Translations under genes and position numbers: made by a program
Source of the DNA: Ophiocordyceps camponoti-saundersi (nom. inval.)
Lineage: Eukaryota > Ascomycota > Sordariomycetes > Hypocreales > Ophiocordycipitaceae
Direction of reading: 5' to 3'
Assembly: GCA_003339415.1 (NCBI GenBank)
Contig: PDHQ01000154.1
Coordinates: forward strand, 17,535 to 81,534
Length of the DNA stretch: 64,000 nucleotides
Part shown: in pieces, positions 36,241-49,844 of the stretch
How positions within the stretch are numbered: the stretch's first letter is position 1
Layout of the letters: every line of letters begins with the position of its first letter
The notes under the pieces: model-generated
Seen by the model: only the letters and a program-made list of their open reading frames with translations
Databases searched by the model: none
Told to the model about the DNA's origin: nothing

Positions 36241-39200
36241 TAACTTACGTCCGAGGTATATATAGTTTTTTTAAGTTTGCTAACTTTTATTATAACTTTA
36301 TACCTTACTTTTTAAACCTTATAGCCCCCTTAATTAAGCTTACGAAATATAGCGCGCTTTTCTATTAAACTAATAAATATTAGCTTACTTTCGATACGCT
36401 TAAGTTCGTATTTATCTTTACCCCTATCCTCGCTTAGTAAGATTTAAATTATAATATTATTATTAAAGCTAACTATTTTAATAAAACTATTAGCGGGTAT
36501 TTTTCTTAATTTAGCTTAAACTATATCCTCTAGCTTATTATATATTACTTTAAAAAACTTTTACTTATAAAATAAAATTATATAATTTATAATAAAAAGC
36601 TTTTTACTATTATTTCTTACCTTAAAGCGTAATTTACTAAGTTATATAAAGTTATATAGCTATTTTTTATTTTTATAAATTATAAAGCCTTAGAATATTT
36701 TATTACGCTTAAGGTTATAATAGAATATTAAGCGCGTTAGGCTAAGACGCTTACTTTTTTTAATTTCCGCTTTTAATATTATCTTAGCGCGTAGGTATCG
36801 CGGCCTAATACGCTCTCCGAGCGAGAATAAGATCGCCGCGAGATAGAGGAGCGCTTTAGTTAAATTATATAGCCTATATCTATTTACTTTTTTAAATTAT
36901 AGCTAATCTAATCTAGCCTAGCTTTATTTTAGTTCCTTATAGCTATACCTCCTACTTAGGACGCCCTAGCCCCCTTTTATAATAAGATTTTACGGGACCT
37001 TTAGTTAGAGGCTCTCCGTGCCGATTCCCTTTATTATATACGCTACTAAGCGGTTTAGTTAAGCGCTTAGAAATTTCCGCCGGAGGCGGGTATTTATAAG
37101 TAAGTTATAAACTATTTTATTTTTACTTATAAATAGCTATAATTCTAAGGCTATTTTTAAGTTCCTAAATAAAAACTTTTAACTATTATATTTATTTAAT
37201 AAATTTATAATTCCCTTATAATAGGATATTTTAGTAATAATATTACTTTTATACTTTTTTAATATAAGTTTTATTAAAATAGTATATTTATAAATATAGT
37301 ATATTTTATTTATAACTATTATTATTATAAAGATTACTTTAATTATTAGCGCTATTAAGGGTTATTTTAGCTACTATTTTTTTCTAAATAGTTTTAAATA
37401 ACCTTTTTTATAAACTTTATAACTAAGCTACCCGCTACCTTAAAGTCCTAGCTTTATTTCCTAATAGTTATTATAGATCGCTTATTAAAATATATCTAGC
37501 TTAAAGCTATAATATTTATAAATACTAAGTAATATACTAAGTACTTTATCTAATATTAGTAGTAGTTTTATAGCTTTTTTCGTAAGTTAATTTCTAATTA
37601 TAGTTCTAATTAGATAAGCTACTTTTAATCTACTTTTTACTATTTTACTAAGGTTAATAAGCTACTTTTTATAGCGTATTACTCTTAAACTAATAAGGGT
37701 ATAAAGTATATAAACTAAGAGGTATAAGCTATTCTCCGTTATATAATCTCCTACTTATAGTTTAACTAGCTATATTACTTATTTACTTACTAGCTTACTT
37801 TAAATAATTAAAACTTATTTATAATAAGTATTAGTCCTAATTACTTACTTTATAGCTTTAATATTACCTTTCTTAACTAGCTAGCGGAGGCGGCTGCCCC
37901 TATCTTTTCCCTAAAAAGCTAAGCTATAGTATTTACTTATTTCTTTTATAATAACGTTAAACTAATATAGGCTTTTATTACCTAAGCTTAGTAGCGGTAA
38001 TAAGACTTTTTAAATAAGTCTTACTTACTCGTAGAATAGTTTTAAATTAGTAATTTTATATAGCTTAATTTTACTTATATATAGTTTAACTATCTATTTT
38101 AGAAGCTTAATTATTTTAAAAGTAAGTATAAGGTAATAGCTATATTAATATCGCTTACTATTACTCTTAATATATTATTTAATATTTACCTTACTTTTTA
38201 TATTAACTTTATTAAGCGTGCTATTAGTAACCTTTTACTATTTTAATTATTTACTAACTCCTAGCTAGATCTTTTTCTCTATTTCTCTTATAATAACTTA
38301 TCTTTTAATAAGTATAAAGTTAAGGAAATCCTTATTACGAAAAATACTAAAAGTTAGCGCTTATAAGGTAAAACGCCTTATTAACTTATTTTTATAAAAT
38401 AAAAAAATTATATTATTTTAACTTAAAAGCTACTTAATAGCTTTAAATACTATATAATATTAAATTACTTTAAGTTTATATAAGAAAATATATACTTTTA
38501 TAATAGCTTAAAGCGGACTTAACTATATACTTATTTAAGCGCCTTTTATAGCTAGTTATCCCTTTTAAATAACCTTTCCCTCTTATCTTATAAATATAAT
38601 ATTACCCCCTTATTTTTTATTTCTTTTTATTCCTTATTTACTTATTTCTCCTCCCTTTTTATATTAGCTTTAAGCTAATATTTACCTCCTTTATTTTCTC
38701 CTTATAATTCTTTATTATAGTTAAGTAATTTAGGAGATTATTATAATATTAGCTATAGCTTAGCGCTAATATTAACTTATAATAGATATATCTTTAAGCG
38801 GGGGAGGGTATATTTTAAGGCTAGGAGAATATTTAATATAATACTAATAATAGGAGTTTTACTTATCCCGCTTTTAAGCTACGCGCGCTACGCGCGGGCG
38901 CTAGCGTAAACCTACTTTATTAATATATAATAAAAGGGGAAGATAGGTATTACGCGTAAGCGCTAAGTAATTAGAAGCTAGATAATATATATAAGTTAGT
39001 AAAAATAATATATAGCGAGATAATAAGCGAGCTTAATATATTATATAAATTAGTTAGTATTATAATTATTTAATAAAAGATATTATTCCTTTTTTTATTC
39101 TCTTACTTTCGCGCGTTAATATTTACCTAGCAGTCCGCGATCTAAGTAGCCCGCTTATCTCGCTATTATTTAAAAATCTATCGCTATTATTCCTTTTATT

Positions 39201-40160
39201 ACTAAAAAAATATTTTATATTATAAGGCGAAAAAGTTAAAGCTAATAATAAAGGCGCCTTATTATTACTATTATTATTATTAATATTATATTATTATTAA
39301 AAATATACTATAAGTTAAGGTATATAAAGTAAATATAGCGATTATATTACTAATAGCGGGGATAAGTATAAAAGATTAATATTATTTAAGCGTAAAAGGG
39401 GCGTAAAGCTTAGTTACTAGGCGCGGTATAATATAAATAATAGCTAGTATAGTTTATAAGTAGTTAACGTAAGTAAGAAATTCTAATATAAGCTAGGCGC
39501 GCTAGCTAGGTACTTTTTTAGTATAGGGGTAAGCGGGTAAGGTAATAGCTTATCTTTCCCTAACTATTATCTATAAGTTATAGATAGCTCGCTATAAATA
39601 TATATTTATAATAAAAAGATATTTTTTCTAAAGGTACTATCTTCGCTGCTACTTATATACTTTATAAGCTATTTTATAACTATATTAGTAGTTAATATTA
39701 TAGCTATTATAAAGGTTTTAAATATAAGGAGTATATAAATATTCTACCTCTTATAATATAGTAACATTTTTATTATTTAAATCCCCCTTTATAGCGTAGC
39801 TACTTATCGCGTAAGGCGGTAATTACGGCTAATTAGATAATATATTAAAGTAGTAATATAATAACTTAATAAATATAGAGAGCTTAAAAAATAATAATAA
39901 TAAAAAAAAAGAATAAATAATTATAAAAAGCTTAGATAATAATAATAATAAAAAAAAGAATTATAAGAATATAATAGTAAAGTAATAAGGTATAAGGCTT
40001 AGAGAAATATTTACTTAGTAAGGGAAAATAACGTAACTAGCTTAAGAAGAAAAATAAAAAAGGAGGAAGAAAACTTTTCTATATAAGGGGTATTTTAACT
40101 TATACCTTATATATATATATACCGCGGCCGGAAATACTTTTTTCCTAAAGTAATAAGGTA

Positions 40161-40410
40161 TATAAGGGATTTAAGCTACGCCCGAATAGCTAAGTTATAT
40201 AGGGGGTACTTAGTTAAGTCCGCGCGTATAACGGGCGCGGGGTATATATAAGTATATATAATTAGTTAATACTACGCGCGGGACGGGCGCGGGCTATATA
40301 CGGACTATAACCCTAAGTACGTATACCGTATATACCTTAGAACTTCTTAAGTTATTCTATATTAATAGAGTTAGCTTCTTATAAACGTTAAGGAGTATAG
40401 GACTTTTATA
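40161..40410 (+). repeat. 3' LTR of Gypsy-2, 250 bp
   Basis: Same length as the 5' LTR. Starts TATAAGGGATTTAAGC and ends GACTTTTATA, followed directly by the CTAAC duplication. It has more TA in place of CA/TG than the 5' copy. Confidence 0.88.
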
Positions 40411-41049
40411 CTAACTTACCTTTTATTAATATTTTAAATTTAAGTTAACTATACTAATTAGGTATTTTTAAGATACTTAATATCTTAAAAATTAAGGGAG
40501 AGTAAAGCGTTAAAATTTATACTTTTAATTTTTAATTATTTAGAAAAGTAAAGTAGCTATATAATTCCCTTTTAAAACTATAAGAAAATATTAATTTAAT
40601 TAATTTACCCTTAGAATATTATTTAACTATCCCCCTTATCGATAATTAATATAAGAAAAAATTTAGTTTATATTCTTATTTATTAAAATAACTTAATTAG
40701 GATTTCCTTAAAAAAAAGTATAATAATATATATTTATAAGATAAAATAAAATAAGCGCTTAAAGCTTTACTTTTCGCTAGCTTATATTTTATTATTTAGA
40801 GAAAAAGTAAACTATATATTATTAATAACTTATAAGCTTTAAATAATATAGCTATTCCTAATATATATCTAATACCTCTCCCTTAAGATATAATCTATAA
40901 GTTAGTAAATAAAAAAGTTATTTTTACTATTAATATTTAAAGCTTCTTTTATTAGTTTCTTATCTATTTAGATTACCGAAAGCAGTTTATAATTATTTCT
41001 TACTATAAATTAAAAAAAGCTATAGTTACTTTTATAAGGTATAAAAATT

Positions 41050-41400
41050 CGCCTACTTATATATAAAGATTCGTTAATTATATTCTTTAACTATATAAAA
41101 TATACGCTATTAAATATATTAAATATATTAATAATATAGTAATCTTCTCTAATATTTTAGAAAATTATATTAAATATCTAATTATAATATTTAATCTTTT
41201 TATTAGTATAAATCTTTCCCTTTTTACTTTTAAATTATTCCTTTATTACTTATTTATAAAAATATTAAGATATTATATTAACGGATTCGTATTAATAAAT
41301 ATATAATCTTAAGTAAAAGCTTTATAAAATATTAAATTTCCTAATATCTTATAATATTTTAAGTAATAAATTAAATTAGTTAAATAAATAAGATATCTTA
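41050..41400 (+). pseudogene. Gypsy-3 reverse transcriptase remnant
   Basis: Plus-strand blocks NSPTYIQRFVN, YINNIVIFSNILENYIKYL and a following INGF/LINI segment match the palm and post-catalytic region of fungal Gypsy polymerases. The catalytic motif is YINN (41124-41135). The upstream part of the RT lies at 40.4-41.0 kb, just right of the Gypsy-2 insertion. Confidence 0.75.
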
Positions 41401-44400
41401 TTTCTTATTTTATATAATAAATTAACCTTTTTTAGAAATATAAAATAGTAATATTCTAAAAAGGATAGGAAAATAAAATACCTATTACTAAACTAAAAAG
41501 AAATACCTTTACCTCCTAATTTAAAATTATCCTAATAAAGGAAGAAACTAACTATTTTAATAATATTACTAATACTTTTTATAATAATGCTACTCTTAGT
41601 TAGTTTTTTTTTAATTATTAACTTTTCTTATAAATTAATATTTTTTAAGAGAACGGTTTTATAACTTATCTTTTCTATATTAATAATAAGGAATCTTAGA
41701 AACTATTTTTAGCTCCGCTTTAGTAATTTATTAAACTTATTTATTATTTTAATTATATATTTAAACTAGCTAAAATTAGATATTAGCTAACTAAACTTAA
41801 GATTTCCTACTTAATTTAAGCTTATTATAAACTCCGAACTTATTTAATTAAAATTTAAAAACTAAAAATTATAATTTTTATAGATTATATTATAATTTTA
41901 ATAATTATAAAATAAACCTTTTTTTTTACTATTAATATAAAAAGTAATAATTACCTTACTTTTATTTCTTAATTTCTAAGTTAATATTTTTTTAAAGTCC
42001 GATATATTCCTAATATTTTTAATATTCTTATAAACTTTTTCTTATACCTCTTTTTAAAAATAGCTTTAGAAAAGGGATAAAAAGAATTTAAAAATATTTA
42101 GGAAAATTATATTAATTAGGAATATACGCTTATTTCCTTAAAAGCTATTTTTAATAACGCTTTCTAATATAAGATTTCTGAAAAATATCTTCTTAATATA
42201 TAATAATCTGAAATCTTAAAGTAACTTAAAAATAAAGATTTTTAGGAAAAACTCGCTTTTATCTAAGTAAATAGCTTATTATATTTCGAAGATATTAATA
42301 GTTAATAATAACTTTATAATCCTAAAAACTATATTAAAGAAATTATTTCTAAGTATTATTTTTCTAAATTTTATATTAGCTAAAAATATATATAAGCTAA
42401 ACTTTTATTTAGTTTTATTATTTCCTAATTAAAAAAAAAGTTAATAATTTTATAAATAAATATAATATTTATAAATAAAATTAAACTAATAAATAAGCTT
42501 CTTTTAAGGAAATAGTTTTTATCTATACTTTAATAATTCCTTTTTATATAATTATAATAAATTTTATTACTAGACTTTTTTTAATTTTTTTAGAAAACTT
42601 ATTTTAGTTTAAATTTAAAAGAAAGTTTTATAATACCCTTTTTACTATTACTAATAAGTTTTTAAAGATATATATTTTTACCCCTAAATATAATTATTTT
42701 ATTATTAAAAAAATAAGCTTAGTAGCTATATAATAAGCTTACTTATTATAATTAAAAACTCTTAAAGTAAATTATCTCTAATTAGAATTTAAAATTTATA
42801 TCTAAGCGTTAGAAAACTTTATAATTTATTTTTTAGATTAAACTTTTAATATTAATTATATATTACTTATAAATTAATAATCTATTTAAAAAATAAAACT
42901 AAACTATTAAAATTACTTTTAGATTTTTTATTATTAATTTCCTAATAAAATAATAAATCGACGCCTTACTAGCTTTTTAGTTTTTACTTAATAACTCCTT
43001 CTTCTTAGTTATTAGAACTACGCTAAGTAAGTTATTTATTAGATTCTAAATAGATAATAGTTTCTATTATCTAAGCGATTAAGCTTCCCTTAAATTAAAG
43101 AAAATATTAAAAAATAAGGTAGTTATTTTAATTACCTATACCTAAGCTATAATAAAAAGATAATATAATAAGAAATATCGAAAGCTTAAGTTTAAGCTTA
43201 GCGATTAAGTTTAGCTAAAACTTAGAAAAAGATATTTTATTCTTAATAGATAAATAGTAAAGATTTTAGAATAGTAAACTAAGCTTTTTTACGTAATTAA
43301 ATAAATTAATTATTTAGCTTATTAACTAAATCTCGATAACTTTATAAATATCTATTTTATTATATTAGTTATATAACTTTAATTAGTCGATATTTTAAGA
43401 GAATAGCTTAGCCCTAAGCCTAATACTAATAATTATAAGATTAAATAAATCCTTAATAAGAGAAAAGTTAAGAGAGGGCGAGGTATTATTTAAATAAAGT
43501 ACCTTATATATTAGAAAAGATACCTTAGTAATAATAATTAGTAAGTAGCTAAGAAGGACTTTTAATAAAAGGTAATAATTAAAAAATTTAAAAAAGAAAA
43601 AATAAGTTAGAAGCTAAGCTAGAAATTATTAGGAAAAAATATATAAATATTTTTAAAAAGTACTAGCTATTAGAATAAGGTAAATAAGTTACTTAGTAAT
43701 AAATACGTAATATTTTTAGGAAATAATAAACTTAACGCGTTATTATTTATACTAGATTTCCCTTTATTTTCTTACCTTTCTTCTCTTAATTCCTCTCTCT
43801 TTTATTTATCCTCTCTTATCCCCTTTTATATTACCTATCTTTATTATATTTTCTTATATATTAGTTTTTATCCCTTTTATAATTATTTCCTTTTATTTTT
43901 TAATTTTTTTTATTATCTTTATATTATTTCCTTTTTTTTATACTTAAGATTAATCCTTTTTATAATAATTCTTATTATTCTTATAATAAGATATATTATA
44001 AGTTATTTTATATATAACTAATTTATACTCCTCTTATACTTATATTTAAAAGCTTTTAAAAGGCTATTTAGCTATTTAGAAACTTTATAAAATTTTAATA
44101 TTTATTTAAGTCGCTCGCTTATAAATTTAATAATTAGAAATTAAATAACTATATAACTTTTATTACTTAAAAATAAGTATTATAAGAAAAAAGATATAAT
44201 TTATTATTTAGTAAGTTAGATAATTATATTTATTATATTAATAAAAAAGTAAAAAGGTAAGCTAATAAAGAATAACTCCTTAATAATAAAGATTATAATT
44301 TTAAATACTCGCTTTTAAACGATAAATACTCTAGCTCTAACTACTCCTTACTTAAAGTTTCTAAGGTTATAGCGCTTAAACGTTTTACTTAATAAACTAC

Positions 44401-45459
44401 CGCGGTATTTTCTTCTACTATTAGCTTTACTTTTAAAATACTAGCTACCTTATTAAGAAGCTATAGCCGCCTTTTATTATTATATTCCCTTATTAATATT
44501 AAAGGGAATTTTTTCTATAATCTAAATAATTTAAAAAGAATTATTATAATATATATATATTATTAGAAATTATAAAAGATTATATTAAAAGCTTAGTTAG
44601 CGGGTAAGTTTATTAGGAGTTAGAAGAGTTAGAGGAGATTAAGCGAATCTTAGCTATTATCTCTTATATTAACTACCTTAGTAAAATAAAATAAATAATA
44701 TTAGTAGCTATAGAAAAGGAGACTAAGGTTAAGGGAGCTATTTTTATTTTTAAAAAATCCTTAGCTAGGCGTTTTATTACTCTTTTTACTTTAACTTAAT
44801 AAAGCGTTCTTAGAACCCTTAATAAGTAAACTTATTTTATTTTTTAATAATTTAAAACCTTTATAATAGTTTTTAAAATTATAATTTAATTTTAAGAAAT
44901 TTTAGAAGCTAAAAAGGTTAAAAAGGCTAATAATAACTTTTTAGTAACTTATTACGATAATTTAATTTAAATCGTTAAATACTTATTTACCTTTTTTATA
45001 ATATATTATAATAAGTAAGTTTTAGTATTTTAAAATATAGATATCGCTTTAATTTAAGTAACTTATCTTAATAAGTATTTTATTAAATATAATATTTCCC
45101 TTAGCTTAAGTTATATAGCGAAGATATTTAATATTAGCGATAAATAGATTATCGATTTCCTTATCTTAATATTTATTTTACTTAATACCCCCGCTTTTAA
45201 GAATTTATCGCTTAATATTAATAAAATTGCTATATTTATTAATAAGAAGTTTATATTTAATAATTTAGGTAAAATTCTAAAATTTTATAAAAAAAACTAA
45301 TAGGACTTTTATATTTATATAAGAGAATAAATATATTTACTTAGTAAGGGTATTATTATATTATTTCTAGCTATTATTATTAATTATATACTCTTTTTAG
45401 CTTAAAGCGATATTATTAGAAATAAAATAACTTTAAATTTTAATAATATACTTATTTTT

Positions 45460-47238
45460 ATAAAGGTCTCACTACGGCGGCTATAAAAGTAAGCTAAGGT
45501 AAAGTTATAATTAAAGCTATCGAGAAAAGGAAAGAGAGGGGAGAGAAGCCCCCCTCCTAAGCTAGCTATATACCCCGCGCGATAACTAAGCGCTATCGGG
45601 AAAACTTGAATATATCTACTATAAACCCCCTTATCTAGCTATAATTAGTTATAGACTAATCTCTTATATAGCCCCCTCCTTAGGCCGGCTAAGGAAATAA
45701 GAGCGTAGGACGGAAAAGTTATATATTACTACGCTAGTTAAATACTTTATATAGTCCCTAGCTAATAGCCTAATAGCCTTTATAAAGATAAGGATAAGAA
45801 GGCGGAAAAGCTTCCTTATAGCTTAAGGAATTAAACCCCGATTTTTATAAGGAAGATTCTAATAAGCTTAGAATTATAGCACCGCTTAAGGTAAGGAAAG
45901 ATAAACTTATATATTAATAGTAAAAAACTTATTTATATAGCTAGTATATTAAACTAAGTAATATTATATTAATTATAGAAAGCTTAAAAAATACCTTAAT
46001 TATAATAAGTAATAAAGCTAGCTAAATATTTCTCGCTATACGCCGCTAGCGCTAGTTTATAAGCTAGGGCGTAATATAACTATAGTATATATTTACTAAT
46101 AAATTTACGCGCCTAAGCCGCGCGCGGATTATCCTTATATAAAGTAATATAATAAGGCCGGAAATTACCTAAGCTATAATATCTAGCGTATACGTATCCC
46201 TCCTTACTCGTTATCCTCTTAATTAAAACTCTCTAAATTTATACTTAACTTCCCCGCTTTATACGCCTTAAGCCCTAACCTTAATACCTTTATCTATTTA
46301 TAAAGCTTTAAATAATTATACTTAAAATAACTAATCTTATTATAATAATAATAATATTATTACCTAATAGCGTTTAAAAGGCGAGAAATTATAAATATAA
46401 TATCTATTAGGTTAGCTATAAAAGGGGGCGGTAAATTAACTAACGCGTTAAGAATATTCCTAAAACTAAATACTTTATTAAAGCTTTAAAGAAAGCTAAT
46501 AAAAGCTATATATATTAAAAGCTATTTCTTATAATTCAAGCGCTTTTATAGCTCCTTATATAGCTTAAATAAAAGTAGAATAATCCTAGCGTAATTAAAC
46601 TAATATAATAGTCTAGCCTTAAAAAGGGTATATTCCTATTTTATAATATATTCTCTAAGGGGCTTTAATAGCCCTTAGTATATCCTAACTAAGGAAAAAC
46701 CTACTTAGCGCTTTTTATAACTCTCTCTAAGAAGTTCGAAGATATACGCTAAAAAAGCTTTAAGCTAGTAAGAAAAATCTATAGTTATAATAATATATAA
46801 AAAGAACGTTTACTAAAAGGTACTAAGATATAAAAAAATATAATAAAACTAGGACTTAGGCTCCCTAATCGCAGCTCTATTAATTATAAATTTAGTATAT
46901 ATAGCGGCTAGCTAAAAATTAAGGCTAAAATAAGCTAAAAATAGCTTTAATTTAAGTAAAATTTAATAGCGTTTTATACTAAAATCTTACTCTTATATTA
47001 AGTTAGTAGTAAGAGGAGCTTTAATTAATATAAAGGTCTTACTATAGCGGCTATAGAAGTAAGCTAAGGTAGAGTTATAATTAAAGCTATTAAAAAGAGG
47101 AAGGAGAGGGGAGAGAAGCCCCCCTCCTAAGCTAGCTATATACCCCGCGCGATAACTAAGCGCTATTAAGAAAACTTAAATATATCCGCTATAAACCCCC
47201 TTATCTAGCTATAATTAGTTATAAACTAATCTTTTATA
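45460..47238 (+). mobile_element. Short non-autonomous LTR element, copy 1 (TRIM/LARD-like)
   Basis: 1779 bp with about 210 bp LTRs (45460-45668 and 47029-47238) starting TATAAAGGTCT and ending CTTATA or TTTATA. Flanked by the 5 bp duplication ATTTT (45455-45459 and 47239-47243). The interior (about 1.36 kb) begins TAGCCCCCTCCTTAGG, is collinear with copy 2 and is too short for gag-pol; no polymerase motif was found. A purine-rich AAGAGGAG precedes the right LTR as a possible polypurine tract. It is nested in Gypsy-3. Confidence 0.85.
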
Positions 47239-48334
47239 ATTTTAAATATTTTAAATTTAATAAAGATAGCTTTAGATAATATTATTAAAAAGCTATATAA
47301 TTAAAAAAGTAGCTTAGTTAAACTTACTAATAATACTAAATATATAATAATTATTAAGCTTATTAATACTAATTTATTTATCGATATAATAATAAATTAA
47401 GACTTTCTATAGCTTTTTATATAATATTAATATAAACTATAATAAAGAAATATATTAATAACGCGCTTTATACGAAAAGTATATATTATACTATTTAACT
47501 ATTAATATATAATAGCTATTATATTTATTTAACTATTAATATATAATAATAATATATTTACTAAGCTTAAGTAAGAACCTTATAAATTAGTATACTTTTA
47601 GTATTAATTTCTAACCTTTTTATAATATAATATTAGTTATATATTATTTATCTTTATACTTTATATATTATAAATAGAAAAAGAATATTAGCTATAATAA
47701 AAAGGCTAAGTAAAGCTTATTTTCTATAAACTACTTATAATATACGCTTAAGGATAAGTATAAACTATTTATAATATAATTAACTTTATTACTATTTTTA
47801 ATATCCTAAACGCCTCCGTTTTCGTAAAGTATATTATACTTAAAGCTAGAAACTATATTTTTTACGCTACTTATAATAAGATTATTTATATTTACTATTT
47901 CTTATACTATTTATAATAAGATTATCTATATTCGCTCTTATATTATCGCCGTAACTTTTATATTAAAATAATAAAAATAGTAAAATATTTTCTTTTATTT
48001 TATTCTTTTTATTATATATTATATTACGTTTTTCTTATTCCTATTTTCCTTTCTTAATATTACGATACCTTTTATTATAATATATATTCTTTTATATATA
48101 TTTAATATATATTATAATTTTTTTTTATTATCTTTATTTTATTTTCTTATTTCTTTCTTACCTTAAATAAATTAATTTAATTCTCTATATATAGATCCTC
48201 GATAATATTTCTTTATCTATAATAAAATATAGTTATTAAAGTTAATATAAAAAAGCTTTTAAGTATAATAATAATTTTTAAAATAATATAAGAAATTAAT
48301 AAAGCTATTAGAATTCTTTTCTAGCCTAGGGAGT

Positions 48335-48927
48335 TAATATAGAATATATTATAATACCCTTATAAATCGCCTAACCTCTTATAATATTTCCTTAAGATTT
48401 CCCTCTTAAGATTTCCCTCGGATTTCCTTTAGAAACTTTATTACTTTTACGCTTAGGAAATTACTAAGATTTCCTTTTAAGATTTCTTTATAATAACTTT
48501 TAGGATTTTACTAAGATTTTTTACCGGATCTAATATTAAAATATATTTCTAAAAATCTCCGGATTTTATTAGGAAATTCTTATATATTAGGAAATTACTA
48601 TATATTAGAAAATCTCCGTTTTACTAATATATACGGAAATTACTATAAAATCCCCTTAGGTAAATACTTTTAAGATTATATTAGGAAATCTTCTTTAAGC
48701 TCTTAGCTATATAATTAGCTTAATATTCCTTTAGGTAATAATTTAAATTTTTTTATAATTATTATTTTAATTCTTAAAAAACTCTTATTTATATTTATAC
48801 TTTTTATAATAGCTATTTTATAATCTTATAATTAATAGCTAGCTTATTTCCCTTTTCTATATATTATATTTAATAGCTAGCTTAATATATACGCTTACTA
48901 GTAAATTATATATATAAGCGTATATTA
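48335..48927 (+). repeat. 3' LTR of Gypsy-3
   Basis: 593 bp, collinear with 30043-30634 and 18222-18807, followed at once by the duplication GAGGG. CA and TG are nearly absent. Confidence 0.8.
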
Positions 48928-48932
48928 GAGGG

Positions 48933-49844
48933 TAACGTTATATAAATTAATTATAACTATAAAATTTTTTTACTTAAAATATAACTTTACTTTAAATTAT
49001 AATAATCTTAAACTTAAAAGTTTACTATACTTATTACTTTATTAAAAGCTAAGGTAAATATTAATAAGATTATTTTAAAAGATACTTTTATTTTTATATA
49101 AGTAATTATTAAATAAATAGCGGAGTTTAAAAAAATTTAAGGAGGCGCCTTTTTTACTTTAACTTTATTAGTTAGTAATATCTTCTTAGCTATTATAGGC
49201 TAGCCGCGGTTTCCTTTCTTTTTTATAGCTTTAAGGGGAGCGGAATTTCTCTAATATAAGCTATAATTATAGCTAAAGCGCTAGAGAAAATTATTAAAAA
49301 ATAACTTTTTAAGTAATATAAGCGATAATTTATAATTCGCTTTAATTTTATTATTACTCTATTTTAAGTTTAAGGCCTTAAAGTAATTATAATAAATATT
49401 AACTATAAACTTTATAAGTAAAGCTAAGCTTTTATAATAAGGAAATTACTTAATAATAATATTATAATAATATTTTAAGATATTATTTATAAGCTTGAGT
49501 TTAATTTAAAGTAATTTTATATTATTTTTAGAGAAAAAGTATATTTAATTAGCGAAAGTTATACTTTTATTATAAAAAGGGTGCCGGCGCGGGCTTTATA
49601 GCGGGGCGGTAAGGAAGCTTTTTTAAAAAAAATTAAGTTATTAAATAAAGTTTTAATAATATAATTATATATAAAAAAATTATTTAAAAACTTAGCGGAG
49701 TTTCTTAGTAATTATTATTAAAAATATAATAAAGATAAATTAAATTTATAATAAAAGTAAAATAATATAAGTAAAAATCTTTAATATTAAATTATATATA
49801 TTAAAAATCTAACTTTAGTAATATTTTAAATATTATTAACTTAA
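48933..49844. other. AT-rich RIP tract, unclassified
   Basis: No intact frame and no terminal repeat. The segment includes a GC-richer patch near 49583-49615. It precedes the tandem repeat described next and may belong to the same element. Confidence 0.5.

Larger units (their letters stand above)
33474..40410 (+). mobile_element. Ty3/Gypsy element (Gypsy-2), complete, nested in Gypsy-3
   Basis: 6937 bp with two 250 bp LTRs (33474-33723 and 40161-40410) and a perfect 5 bp target duplication, CTAAC (33469-33473 and 40411-40415). LTRs begin TATAAGGG and end TTTATA, which would be TG...CA before RIP. The plus-strand interior has a Gypsy reverse transcriptase at about 35690-36240: an RFYINYYALNK-like start, YPLPLI, and YLNN at 36018-36029 in place of YLDD. 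RNase H and integrase should follow; I did not resolve them. All frames contain stops. Confidence 0.88.
30043..48927 (+). mobile_element. Ty3/Gypsy element (Gypsy-3) with two nested insertions
   Basis: Bounded by LTRs 30043-30634 and 48335-48927 and by the perfect 5 bp duplication GAGGG (30038-30042 and 48928-48932). Subtracting Gypsy-2 (33474-40410), the short LTR element (45460-47238) and their target duplications leaves about 10.2 kb. Plus-strand reverse transcriptase appears at about 41050-41400, with YINN at 41124-41135 followed by a VIFSN-x-LENYIKYL pattern typical of fungal Gypsy RT. A reading frame-like region at about 44980-45330 (AKIFNIS, IDFLIL, NLSLNINKIAIFINKK) resembles a decayed coding sequence I do not recognise. 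RIP has destroyed all frames. Confidence 0.82.
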
